DNA from: an uncultured Clostridium sp.
Lineage (GTDB): Bacteria > Bacillota > Clostridia > Lachnospirales > Lachnospiraceae
NCBI GenBank assembly: GCA_958442925.1
Contig: CAUCIO010000068.1
Span: forward strand, 1 to 10,957
Direction of reading: 5' to 3'
Length of the DNA: 10,957 nucleotides
Shown here: in pieces, positions 5,258 through 10,957 of the stretch
How positions within the stretch are numbered: position 1 is the first letter of the stretch
Layout of the letters: each line of letters starts with the position of its first letter
Program-made: the position numbers and the translations under genes
Notes under the pieces: model-generated
The model's database searches: none
What the model saw: only the letters and a program-made list of their open reading frames with translations
What the model was told of the DNA's origin: nothing

Positions 5258-6481
5258 ATGAAAGAAAAGGTTGTTTTAGCGTATTCCGGAGGACTTGACA
5301 CCACTGCCATCATCCCATGGCTGAAGGAACATTTTGATTATGAGGTCATCTGCTGCTGTATCGACTGCGGACAGGGAGAAGAACTGGACGGACTGGAAGA
5401 GAGAGCCAAACTCTCCGGCGCATCAAAGCTGTATATTGAAGATATTGTAGACGATTTCTGCGATAACTACATCATCCCCTGCGTGCAGGCCGGAGCTGTA
5501 TATGAGCATAAATATCTGCTTGGAACTGCCATGGCCCGCCCCGGCATAGCCAAAAAACTGGTAGAAATTGCGCGCAAGGAAGGCGCCAGCGCTATCTGCC
5601 ACGGAGCTACTGGAAAGGGCAACGATCAGATCCGCTTTGAGCTTGGAATCAAAGCTCTGGCTCCGGATCTGAAAATCATCGCTCCCTGGCGTATGACTGA
5701 TGTGTGGACCATGCAGTCCCGCCAGGACGAAATCGACTACTGCAAAGCCCATGGCATTGATCTTCCGTTTTCCGCCGATTCCAGCTACAGCCGGGACAGA
5801 AACCTGTGGCATATCAGCCATGAAGGTTTGGAACTGGAGGATCCGGCAGCTGAGCCTGACTATGATCACCTGTTAGTCCTGGGAGTTACGCCTCAGAAAG
5901 CCCCTGACGAGGCTGAAACTGTCACTATGACATTTGAAAAAGGTGTTCCCGTCTCCGTCAACGGAACACCGATGAAAGTATCTGACGTTATCCGCACCTT
6001 AAATGTGCTGGGAGGAAAGCATGGCATAGGAATTGCAGATATCGTGGAAAACCGGGTGGTTGGAATGAAATCCCGCGGTGTCTATGAGACGCCTGGAGGA
6101 ACCATTCTGATGGAGGCCCACGATCAGCTGGAAGAACTGGTTCTGGATCGTGCTACCATGGAAGTAAAAAAAGAGATGGGAAATAAGCTGGCTCAGATCG
6201 TCTATGAGGGCAAATGGTTCACTCCTCTTCGAGAAGCTGTTCAGGCATTTACAGAGAAAACACAGGAATACGTAACAGGAGAAGTATCCTTTAAGCTCTA
6301 TAAAGGAAATATCATCAAAGCCGGTACGACTTCCCCCTATTCTCTGTACAGTGAATCCCTGGCTTCCTTTACCACAGGAGAATTATACGATCACCACGAT
6401 GCCGACGGCTTCATCACTCTGTTTGGACTTCCGTTAAAAGTGCGGGCCATGAAAATGGCGGAAGCTGAAAAAAACAAATAA
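5258..6481 (+). CDS. argG: Argininosuccinate synthase
   Basis: ArgG joins citrulline and aspartate at the cost of ATP (to AMP and pyrophosphate) to form argininosuccinate, the next-to-last step of arginine synthesis in the cytosol. The 407-residue length is normal. The ATP-binding loop AYSGGLDTT is at residues 8-16. CHGATGKGNDQIRFELG near 118-134 holds the citrulline/aspartate-binding residues. IAPWRM and the SADSSYSRDRNLWHIS segment (about 172-187) are family landmarks, and GVYETPGGTIL lies in the C-terminal half. The ATG is preceded by AAGGAGG with 8-base spacing. It is the only rightward gene in the window and stands alone: argH does not follow, because recJ is convergent. Candidate ArgR sites and a leader hairpin lie upstream, and a strong hairpin terminator follows. 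No key residue appears to be missing. Confidence 0.98.
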   Translation: MKEKVVLAYSGGLDTTAIIPWLKEHFDYEVICCCIDCGQGEELDGLEERAKLSGASKLYIEDIVDDFCDNYIIPCVQAGAVYEHKYLLGTAMARPGIAKKLVEIARKEGASAICHGATGKGNDQIRFELGIKALAPDLKIIAPWRMTDVWTMQSRQDEIDYCKAHGIDLPFSADSSYSRDRNLWHISHEGLELEDPAAEPDYDHLLVLGVTPQKAPDEAETVTMTFEKGVPVSVNGTPMKVSDVIRTLNVLGGKHGIGIADIVENRVVGMKSRGVYETPGGTILMEAHDQLEELVLDRATMEVKKEMGNKLAQIVYEGKWFTPLREAVQAFTEKTQEYVTGEVSFKLYKGNIIKAGTTSPYSLYSESLASFTTGELYDHHDADGFITLFGLPLKVRAMKMAEAEKNK

Positions 6482-6501
6482 ATTTTCAATCCGCTTCTGT
6501 C

Positions 6502-6515
6502 AATCAGCGCTGATT
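6502..6515. repeat. 14-base perfect palindrome after argG
   Basis: AATCAGCGCTGATT starts 21 bases after the argG stop codon and is a perfect palindrome. It lies between the stop and the terminator hairpin. It could bind a dimeric protein or fold as a 5-base-pair stem in RNA, but no role can be assigned. Confidence 0.4.
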
Positions 6516-6523
6516 CCGCTAAA

Positions 6524-6553
6524 AGAGGGAAGGCTGTAAAAGGCCCTCCCTCT
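6524..6553 (+). terminator. Hairpin terminator between convergent argG and recJ, possibly bidirectional
   Basis: AGAGGGA (6524-6530) pairs with TCCCTCT (6547-6553). After one A/C mismatch, GGCT (6532-6535) pairs with GGCC (6542-6545), giving 11 pairs including one wobble and a six-base loop. On the argG strand a pyrimidine-rich CTCTTCCTTCTG follows. On the recJ strand TTTTAG follows. Neither T-run is strong, but the stem is, and the position between two convergent genes suits a shared terminator. Confidence 0.72.
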
Positions 6554-6572
6554 CTCTTCCTTCTGCAAAACA

Positions 6573-8288
6573 TTACTCAGAAGGAAATTTATAATTTCTG
6601 ATTACCACCTGAAGACTTCTGTTTCCATTGTACTCATTGATTTCCGGGTAGTAAATAATATCCATGAGTGTTCTGCCTTTTCTCTCCTCTTCAAAGGCAA
6701 TCCCATCAGTAAAAAGGATTCCGTCCATCGGCATGCCGCTGCTTCCTTCCAGAACCATCTTCACTACATTTTTATTCTTTCCAATTATCCGGCAGCTTCT
6801 GATCCGTACTTTCTTCTGGGCAAACAGAGGCTTCTCATTTCCCTGCCCAAAAGGCTCCAGAATCTTCAGTTCCTCCACCAGCCGCTCTCTTATGTAATCA
6901 ATGGGCATAGGCACGTCAATCCACAGCTTAGCTTTAAAATCCTCCTCTGTCAGTCCTGATTTTTCATTCAGCTGTCTCCGGAACGAATCAATATTTTCCT
7001 CCAGAAGTGAGAGTCCGGCAGCCATGGGATGCCCTCCGAACTTCAGCATCAGCTCCTTTACCTCAGACAGCTTCTGAAACATATGATAAGCCTCGATCGA
7101 ACGGCCTGATCCCTTTACCGCCTCCTCACTGCGGGTCAGCACAATCGCAGGCTTCTGGCAGTATTCCCTGAGCCTTCCTGCAATAATTCCAGCTAAGGAT
7201 TCATGACATTCCGGAAGGAAGATCACCAGCACCTTGTCGTCTCTGTACTGAGTATCAGCCAGCACCTTCGCCTCTGCTGTCCACTGCTCCGTCATATCCT
7301 TTCTCATATCGTTGAGTTCCTTCAGCTCCTGTGCCAAAGTTTCCGCCTCATCCTCATCCTCTGACAGGAGCATGGAAAGAGCCAGTTTAGCTGTCTGAAG
7401 CCTTCCTCCGGCATTCAGACATGGTCCAATAACAAAACCAATGTGGTAAGCCGTTATATTTTTTAAATCCAGGTTCGTCTTCTCCGCCAGCTTTCTAAGT
7501 CCCACATTTTTTGTACGCCCCAGCTTTTTCAGCCCATACTTTACAATAATGCGGTTCTCATCCTGAAGCTTCATCACATCTCCTACTGTGGCAATCGCTG
7601 CAAACTCCAGAAGCTCCAGCCACTCCTCCCTGGAAACGCCGAACTCCTCATAGAGAGCCCAAACCAGCTTATAGGCCACCACTGCTCCACAGATTTCCGA
7701 AAACGGATAGCTGCACCCCTTCTGCTTTGGATCAATGACTGCGTCTGCAGGAGGCAGAATTTCCCGCTCTCCATCCATTGGAACCTCGTGGTGATCCGTC
7801 ACCACCACCGTCATTCCAAATTCCCTGGCCAGCTGAATCTGAGAAAATGCCGAGATACCGTTGTCGCAGGTTAAAATCGTGTCGATTTCATCCTCTTTAG
7901 CTGCCTGAATCATAGACTCATTAATCCCGTATCCATCCTTAATCCGATCTGGAATCGCATAATCGACCCTTCCTCCCAGGCGCTTGAGAGCCTGATAAAG
8001 GATATAGGTAGCGCAGACGCCGTCAATATCGTAATCTCCCACAATTCTGATTTTCTGCCCTTCTGCCAGCTTTTCCTTTAATACATCCACCGCCAGCCTC
8101 ATATCCTTTAAAAGCCAGGGAGAATACAGGCCGTCCAGATTACCGTAGAGATATCTCTCAATATTCTCCTGGCCTTCAATTCCCCTGTTGCGGATCACTC
8201 TGGCTGTCACCGGATCAATTCCAAACTGCCTTGCAATCCCGTCAAAATCTGCTCTCTTTGTCTGGAGCATCCAGATCTGCTCTGCCAT
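6573..8288 (-). CDS. recJ: Single-stranded-DNA-specific exonuclease RecJ
   Basis: RecJ degrades single-stranded DNA in the 5' to 3' direction and works in recombination and mismatch or base-excision repair. The 571-residue protein shows the DHH phosphoesterase motifs in order: GDYDIDG (84-90, motif I), DNG (142-144), TDHHEVP with DHH at 165-167, and VGD near 236-237. LNAGGRL follows near 291-297. The DHHA1 domain carries KGSGRS (392-397) and GGHPMAAG (418-425). A C-terminal region of about 130 residues with the pattern of the RecJ OB domain follows (EPFGQGNEKPLF). All metal-binding aspartates and histidines expected from the family are visible. AAGGAG precedes the ATG by 7 bases. The gene lies 101 bases after the YgjP-like gene on the same strand and may share its transcript. 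Confidence 0.97.
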   Translation of the reverse strand: MAEQIWMLQTKRADFDGIARQFGIDPVTARVIRNRGIEGQENIERYLYGNLDGLYSPWLLKDMRLAVDVLKEKLAEGQKIRIVGDYDIDGVCATYILYQALKRLGGRVDYAIPDRIKDGYGINESMIQAAKEDEIDTILTCDNGISAFSQIQLAREFGMTVVVTDHHEVPMDGEREILPPADAVIDPKQKGCSYPFSEICGAVVAYKLVWALYEEFGVSREEWLELLEFAAIATVGDVMKLQDENRIIVKYGLKKLGRTKNVGLRKLAEKTNLDLKNITAYHIGFVIGPCLNAGGRLQTAKLALSMLLSEDEDEAETLAQELKELNDMRKDMTEQWTAEAKVLADTQYRDDKVLVIFLPECHESLAGIIAGRLREYCQKPAIVLTRSEEAVKGSGRSIEAYHMFQKLSEVKELMLKFGGHPMAAGLSLLEENIDSFRRQLNEKSGLTEEDFKAKLWIDVPMPIDYIRERLVEELKILEPFGQGNEKPLFAQKKVRIRSCRIIGKNKNVVKMVLEGSSGMPMDGILFTDGIAFEEERKGRTLMDIIYYPEINEYNGNRSLQVVIRNYKFPSE

Positions 8289-8389
8289 CGTACCACTCCT
8301 TCACCTTTTATCATCAGCACTGCTGTCCCCTGTCTGATGCTTTTATTCCATTCGATTTCTTTTTTCTGTCCCTATCCCGCCTATGCAGC

Positions 8390-8986
8390 TTACAGGTCTC
8401 TCCCATTTTCTCTCAGCCACTGCCGCCGCTCCCTGTAATCTGGCAGAATGTCCTCTACCACACGCCAGAATTTCGCCGAATGATTCATTTCGATTCTATG
8501 AGCCAGTTCATGAACAACCACATAATCAAGAATTTCATCAGGAACCAGGGACAGCTTCCAGTTAAAACTCAGATTTCCATTCCCGCTGCAGCTTCCCCAT
8601 CTGGTCTTCTGGGCACGAATTGAAACTCTTTCATAGGAGACCCCCATTCGGAGCGCAAAAACAGGCAGACGCTCTTCCAGACGCCTTTTCAGTCTTCTCT
8701 TTCCCTCCTGCATCTCAGCGTCTGTATAAGCTGGCCGTTGAGATACGCTCTGCAGCATCCGTTCTCTCGTCCTCAAAATCCACTCTTCATGGCGCTGGGC
8801 AAAGGAAAGAGCCTGTTCTGCTGTAACTGTCCTTGGTACACGCACTGTAACCTGGCCGCTTTCTTCTATTTGAAGCGCAATTGTCTTTCTGTCAGAAAAG
8901 AAAATCCGGCAGGAAATTTCCACTTGTTCCTGTTCCAGACTACCAGGCTGTTTTCTGAATGTATTCGTAATCTGCAAAAACCGCAT
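8390..8986 (-). CDS. YgjP-like M48-type zinc metallopeptidase (DUF45)
   Basis: The protein has the YgjP/DUF45 (PF01863) layout: an N-terminal strand-rich part around SDRKTIALQIEESGQVTVRVP, a helical middle, then RWGSCS (from residue 130 with this start), LSFNWKLSLVPDEILDYVVVHELAH, and NHSAKFW. The HELAH pair of histidines plus the histidine in NHS should bind zinc, and the glutamate should activate water. Cellular substrates of this family are poorly known. Three starts are possible. GTG at 9025 overlaps the upstream gene by 86 bases and has no suitable ribosome binding site. ATG at 8986 has AGAGGA (8995-9000) eight bases upstream, so it was chosen. GTG at 8923 would avoid any overlap and begin right at the domain. 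With the chosen start the protein has 198 residues and its gene overlaps the barstar-like gene by 47 bases in another frame. Confidence 0.88.
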   Translation of the reverse strand: MRFLQITNTFRKQPGSLEQEQVEISCRIFFSDRKTIALQIEESGQVTVRVPRTVTAEQALSFAQRHEEWILRTRERMLQSVSQRPAYTDAEMQEGKRRLKRRLEERLPVFALRMGVSYERVSIRAQKTRWGSCSGNGNLSFNWKLSLVPDEILDYVVVHELAHRIEMNHSAKFWRVVEDILPDYRERRQWLRENGRDL

Positions 8987-9248
8987 ACATTCTGTCCTCT
9001 TTAAATTCGACTGTCTGCGCGGCACGCTCCATCACACCTTCCATCTCTTTTACAAACCCCGCCAGAGGCGAATCCTTTTCTGCTCTGACTATCTCTACAC
9101 AGGTATTTTCCTCCATCGCTAAAAGCTCTGCATACAGCTCATCCACGCTTCCTTCAAAGTCCTCCGGAAACTCTAACTCTTTTTTCAGGAAATCGTAGAC
9201 CTCCTGCTCGCTCTTCATCTGCTTCATATTGATTGTCACCATTTTCAT
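8940..9248 (-). CDS. Barstar-family protein
   Basis: This 102-residue soluble protein aligns along its N-terminal half with barstar (PF01337), the inhibitor of the secreted ribonuclease barnase. INMKQMKSEQEVYDFLKKELEFPEDF matches barstar's INGEQIRS...LKKELALPEYY, followed by VDELYAEL in place of LDALWDCL. Barstar Asp35 is kept (Asp36 here). Trp38 is Tyr39, and Asp39, the residue that fills the barnase active site, is Ala40. A true barnase inhibitor is therefore unlikely; many bacterial barstar-fold proteins have no known partner. No ribonuclease or secreted toxin gene is nearby. AGGAGG lies 8 bases before the ATG. The gene overlaps the YgjP-like gene and appears to head a three-gene run ending in recJ. 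Confidence 0.8.
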   Translation of the reverse strand: MKMVTINMKQMKSEQEVYDFLKKELEFPEDFEGSVDELYAELLAMEENTCVEIVRAEKDSPLAGFVKEMEGVMERAAQTVEFKEDRMYAVFADYEYIQKTAW

Positions 9249-9345
9249 AGTGCATACCTCCTTTTCCCCTGACTCTGCATAAAATCTTCTAAATCTGCTG
9301 CAATACTTTTTGAAGCAGCCGTATCACATTTTCTTATGTAAATAG

Positions 9346-9375
9346 AAAAAAGGACACCTGCAATCAGATGTCCTT
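9346..9375 (-). terminator. Intrinsic terminator of tRNA-Arg
   Basis: On the leftward strand AAGGACATCTG pairs with CAGGTGTCCTT (11 pairs including one wobble) around an ATTG loop. A run of T follows (positions 9346-9351 on this strand). It lies about 30 bases beyond the tRNA-Arg 3' end and separates it from the barstar-like gene, which therefore needs its own promoter. A weak candidate is TTGCAG then TATGCA with 16-base spacing, within 9260-9300. Confidence 0.9.
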
Positions 9376-9381
9376 CGCTTG

Positions 9382-9397
9382 TCCTGCCTATGCAGGA
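9382..9397 (-). other. Small hairpin between tRNA-Arg and its terminator
   Basis: TCCTGC (9382-9387) and GCAGGA (9392-9397) form a perfect six-pair stem with a four-base loop in the tRNA-Arg trailer. It may mark or guide 3' processing, but no function is proven. Confidence 0.4.
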
Positions 9398-9405
9398 ACC
9401 TCTAC

Positions 9406-9479
9406 CGTGCGTGAGAAGATTCGAACTCCCGACACCTTGGTCCGTAGCCAAGTGCTCTATCCAGCTGAGCTACACGCAC
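9406..9479 (-). tRNA. tRNA-Arg (anticodon ACG)
   Basis: The 74-base cloverleaf is complete. The acceptor arms are GTGCGTG and CACGCAC with discriminator G, the D-arm reads GCTCAGCTGGATAGAGC, the anticodon stem is CTTGG/CCAAG with loop CTACGGA, and the T-loop is TTCGAAT. Anticodon ACG (A34 expected to become inosine) reads CGU, CGC and CGA. CCA is not encoded. It stands alone with its own promoter, leader hairpin and terminator. Confidence 0.97.
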
Positions 9480-9481
9480 AT

Positions 9482-9507
9482 TTGTTAGTGTTTTGTCTCC
9501 CTAACAA
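9482..9507 (-). promoter_or_regulatory. Leader hairpin before tRNA-Arg
   Basis: TTGTTAG and CTAACAA (9501-9507 and 9482-9488) form a perfect seven-pair stem with a 12-base loop. It occupies nearly the whole predicted 5' leader, which starts about 9509, and ends two bases before the mature tRNA. It could aid RNase P processing or protect the 5' end. Confidence 0.45.
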
Positions 9508-9515
9508 CGAATGTT

Positions 9516-9544
9516 ATTTTACACCTATTTATTCAAATTGTCAA
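9516..9544 (-). promoter_or_regulatory. Strong promoter of tRNA-Arg
   Basis: On the leftward strand a perfect -35 TTGACA (9539-9544) and -10 TAAAAT (9516-9521) are separated by 17 bases. Transcription should begin near 9509, about 30 bases before the mature tRNA. This near-consensus sigma-A promoter is the best in the window. It lies right after the GNAT gene, for which no separate terminator is seen. Confidence 0.88.
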
Positions 9545-9616
9545 CAACTATTTCAAATTTTTTTCAATCTTTTTTTCGGTTCTTTTGCAGCTATTTTGTG
9601 GCTCAATTAAGTATTT

Positions 9617-10471
9617 CTACTCATATTTTTCCTGTCTGATGAATTTGGCAGTGTCTCTCTCATTCCGGCAATACTCTCTCTCATTCTGCTGTGTTTTATA
9701 TACAAGATATTCCCCATCCAGGTTATACCCCAGACAGGAAGCAAGATGTGCAGAAATTTCATTATCTGCATCCCAGCTGGGATAAAGTCTCCTTTTCAGA
9801 CAGCGCAGTATCAAAGCAGCCCCGCAAATCTTTCCCAGGCCCTGGTTTCTGAAATCCTCCCTGGTATCAATCTGAATTTCTATCCCCTTAGAATAAACAG
9901 TATAGGAGGAGGCTCCTGCTATCACCTCTCCATCATATGTCAGAGCTACTCCCATACCTCTCTTTCTGTAGTCCTCATATCCGTGAAACTGGCAGATCCA
10001 GTCGCTTGCCCACGAGCATCTGGAAACTTCATCGAAAAGCTTCGGACAGCTGTCAATATCTGTTAAAATAAACTTCTGCTTTTCTCCATGGTTCAATTCA
10101 CTCACAATTTTGCGCAGCTTTTTCCAGGAAAATCCAGCTGCACTTTTCTCAAAAGAGTATCTCTTCTGAATTGTAACAGATTCTCCATAAACCTTCTCAA
10201 TCAGACAGCTCCATTCCCTGTTTTGAGGAACTAAAATTTTCAGTTTTGACACATAATCTCTTTTTTTGTGATGTACCAGACTTTCATCCGCTTTACCGCC
10301 AAAAAAACAGAAATCTCCGATTTCCAGTTTTGCAGAAAGCATTTTATCTGATACATAAACTGCTCCCATCTCTCCCTCCAGGCAGGACCAAATCATTGTA
10401 TCATCCCAGCCTTTAAACAAAGAAGAAACTACCTCCAGCTTTTCCCTGTCTGTCTTTTGAATCTGGATCAT
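9617..10471 (-). CDS. GNAT-family N-acetyltransferase
   Basis: The C-terminal half is a GNAT fold that uses acetyl-CoA to acetylate an amine. A strand pair is visible at GVALTYDGEVIAGASSYTVY, then IEIQIDTREDFRNQGLGKICGAALI with the R-N-Q-G-L-G acetyl-CoA loop (about 208-213), and SWDADNEISAHLASCLGYNLDGEYLVYK typical of the final strands. The pattern resembles the PF12746 group, whose N-terminal half (here about 130 residues with no clear motif) is also conserved. The substrate is unknown. The ATG at 10471 is chosen because AGGAGG (10480-10485) lies eight bases upstream. An in-frame ATG 33 bases earlier (10504) has no ribosome binding site. With this start the protein has 284 residues. The gene sits between two tRNA units and begins 63 bases after the tRNA operon terminator. 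Confidence 0.87.
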   Translation of the reverse strand: MIQIQKTDREKLEVVSSLFKGWDDTMIWSCLEGEMGAVYVSDKMLSAKLEIGDFCFFGGKADESLVHHKKRDYVSKLKILVPQNREWSCLIEKVYGESVTIQKRYSFEKSAAGFSWKKLRKIVSELNHGEKQKFILTDIDSCPKLFDEVSRCSWASDWICQFHGYEDYRKRGMGVALTYDGEVIAGASSYTVYSKGIEIQIDTREDFRNQGLGKICGAALILRCLKRRLYPSWDADNEISAHLASCLGYNLDGEYLVYKTQQNEREYCRNERDTAKFIRQEKYE

Positions 10472-10533
10472 TTGCCTATCCTCCTGTATCTGCCTGTAAA
10501 ACATGCAGACTTATAAAACTTAAAGAAAAACAA

Positions 10534-10561
10534 AAAGAGCCTTGATTTCTCAAGACTCTTT
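10534..10561 (-). terminator. Intrinsic terminator of the Met-Asp-Val-Leu tRNA operon
   Basis: On the leftward strand AAAGAGTCTTGA pairs with TCAAGGCTCTTT, giving 12 pairs with one wobble around a GAAA tetraloop. TTGTTTTTC follows. It begins three bases after the tRNA-Leu 3' end and should end the polycistronic tRNA transcript before the GNAT gene. Confidence 0.93.
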
Positions 10562-10564
10562 ACG

Positions 10565-10650
10565 TGCCGCAGACCGGAATCGAACCGGTACGAAGTTTAA
10601 CCCTCGCAGGATTTTAAGTCCTGTGCGTCTGCCAGTTCCGCCACTGCGGC
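10565..10650 (-). tRNA. tRNA-Leu (anticodon TAA)
   Basis: The 86-base gene has acceptor arms GCCGCAG and CTGCGGC with discriminator A. The anticodon loop is CTTAAAA with anticodon TAA (UAA in RNA), the variable arm is long as in class II leucine tRNAs, and the T-loop is TTCGATT. It reads UUA and UUG. CCA is not encoded. It is the last gene of the tRNA operon. Confidence 0.97.
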
Positions 10651-10658
10651 TTTTGTTG

Positions 10659-10677
10659 TATCTGCTTTAAACAGATA
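10659..10677 (-). other. Spacer hairpin between tRNA-Val and tRNA-Leu
   Basis: TATCTG (10659-10664) and CAGATA (10672-10677) form a six-pair stem with a seven-base loop in the 29-base spacer. It may be a processing landmark. CAGATAAAT at 10672-10680 recurs at 10752-10760 on the other side of tRNA-Val. Confidence 0.35.
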
Positions 10678-10679
10678 AA

Positions 10680-10752
10680 TGGGGCCTATAGGGCTCGAAC
10701 CTATGACCCTCTGCTTGTAAGGCAGATGCTCTCCCAGCTGAGCTAAGACCCC
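10680..10752 (-). tRNA. tRNA-Val (anticodon TAC)
   Basis: The 73-base cloverleaf has acceptor arms GGGGTCT and AGGCCCC (one wobble) with discriminator A. The D-arm reads GCTCAGCTGGGAGAGC, the anticodon stem CTGCC/GGCAG closes the loop TTACAAG in one register (CTTACAA in the usual seven-base register), and the T-loop is TTCGAGC. Anticodon TAC (UAC in RNA) reads valine GUN codons. No CCA is encoded. Confidence 0.97.
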
Positions 10753-10765
10753 AGATAAATATAGA

Positions 10766-10777
10766 TGGCTTTCGCCA
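10766..10777 (-). other. GAAA-capped mini-hairpin between tRNA-Asp and tRNA-Val
   Basis: On the leftward strand TGGC-GAAA-GCCA lies directly after the tRNA-Asp 3' end: four pairs closed by a stable GNRA tetraloop. It is short but well placed, and is comparable to the stems in the other spacers of this operon. Confidence 0.35.
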
Positions 10778-10779
10778 AA

Positions 10780-10853
10780 CGACCCGGATGGGACTCGAAC
10801 CCACGACCTCCGCCGTGACAGGGCGGCGCTCTAACCAACTGAGCCACCGGGCC
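10780..10853 (-). tRNA. tRNA-Asp (anticodon GTC)
   Basis: The 74-base gene has acceptor arms GGCCCGG and CCGGGTC (one G/T wobble) with discriminator G. The D-arm reads GCTCAGTTGGTTAGAGC, the anticodon loop is CTGTCAC with anticodon GTC, and the T-loop is TTCGAGT. It reads GAC and GAU. No CCA is encoded. Confidence 0.97.
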
Positions 10854-10872
10854 AAAATTAAAACTTAATTTT
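10854..10872 (-). repeat. AT-rich inverted repeat between tRNA-Met and tRNA-Asp
   Basis: AAAATTAA (10854-10861) and TTAATTTT (10865-10872) are a perfect eight-base inverted repeat with a three-base gap, directly before the mature tRNA-Asp 5' end. It can form a weak stem in the spacer RNA. Its role is unknown. Confidence 0.4.
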
Positions 10873-10902
10873 GTGTCAATTATTTTCTTTAGTCAGTGTT
10901 AG

Positions 10903-10957
10903 TGGACCTTCGGGGACTCGAACCCAGGACCGACCGGTTATGAGCCGGTTGCTCTAA
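10903..10957 (-). tRNA. tRNA-Met (anticodon CAT), probably elongator, 3' part
   Basis: The 3' 55 bases of a tRNA are present; the 5' acceptor and most of the D-arm lie beyond the right edge. The anticodon loop is CTCATAA on stem ACCGG/CCGGT. That stem lacks the three consecutive G:C pairs of the initiator, so an elongator tRNA-Met is favoured; tRNA-Ile with a modified CAU anticodon is a less likely alternative. The 3' acceptor arm is AAGGTCC with discriminator A. The T-stem CTGGG/CCCCG has one T/C mismatch. It is the first visible gene of the leftward tRNA operon. Confidence 0.9.

Noticed and set aside
8312..8339. CATCAG/CTGATG stem in the 101-base gap before recJ
   Set aside because: Only six pairs around a 16-base loop and no T-run on the recJ strand; not strong enough to list as a terminator or regulatory element. 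I see no convincing promoter in this gap either.
8390..9248. Toxin-antitoxin or RNase-inhibitor module with the barstar-like gene
   Set aside because: The neighbour is a zinc peptidase-like protein, not a ribonuclease, and the key inhibitor residue is missing; the claim would go beyond the sequence.
9245..9451. Leftward 68-codon open frame
   Set aside because: It overlaps the tRNA-Arg gene and its terminator and has no independent support.
10472..10504. Earlier ATG of the GNAT gene at 10504
   Set aside because: No ribosome binding site before it, while AGGAGG lies eight bases before the ATG at 10471.
10667..10855. Leftward 62-codon open frame
   Set aside because: It is a translation of the tRNA-Asp and tRNA-Val genes; such tRNA-derived peptides are well-known false calls.
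10851..10879. TTGACA (10874-10879, leftward) as a promoter inside the tRNA operon
   Set aside because: At 17 bases the -10 position reads TTTGGC and already falls in the tRNA-Asp acceptor, so it cannot drive that gene.
1..10957. Mobile element, prophage, CRISPR or plasmid features
   Set aside because: No transposase, integrase, terminal repeats, regularly spaced repeats or replication genes are visible; the gene content is housekeeping.

Overview
The window reads as ordinary chromosomal DNA of a low-to-moderate GC Gram-positive anaerobe. It probably belongs to Clostridia and most likely to Lachnospiraceae. The evidence is the consistent AGGAGG-type ribosome binding sites, the ComEA layout (anchor, SLBB, helix-hairpin-helix), the YgjP/RecJ and AzlC/AzlD sequences, and tRNA genes without encoded CCA. 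The family-level call is an inference from protein style, not a database match. I see no phage, insertion sequence, CRISPR array or plasmid feature.

Almost everything is transcribed leftwards; argG is the only rightward gene. Read right to left: a tRNA operon (Met-Asp-Val-Leu, with Met cut by the window edge) ends at a strong terminator near 10534-10561. Next come a GNAT-type acetyltransferase gene (9617-10471) and a tRNA-Arg(ACG) gene with its own consensus promoter, a leader hairpin and a terminator. A three-gene run follows: a barstar-like protein, a YgjP-like metallopeptidase and RecJ (9248 to 6573). recJ converges on argG (5258-6481), and one good hairpin lies between them. The 302-base region 4956-5257 is a divergent control region holding the promoter of the leftward azl cluster and a candidate ArgR-type control region plus leader hairpin for argG.

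Left of argG is a tightly packed leftward cluster: an unrecognised 98-residue protein, azlC, azlD (the first three overlap each other by 8 and 11 bases) and folD 38 bases further on. AzlCD exports branched-chain amino acids and FolD works in one-carbon folate metabolism. Beyond it lie a SIMPL-domain lipoprotein gene, a DUF606 small membrane protein of the DMT superfamily whose ribosome binding site sits inside an inverted repeat, comEA, and the start of an OmpR-type response regulator cut by the left edge.

No complete new multi-gene system is evident. The observations most worth a second look are a FolD that lacks two of the three residues usually needed for cyclohydrolase activity, a barstar-like protein lacking the main barnase-contacting aspartate, the inverted repeat covering the DUF606 start region, the argG leader, and the hairpins and direct repeats in the tRNA operon spacers.
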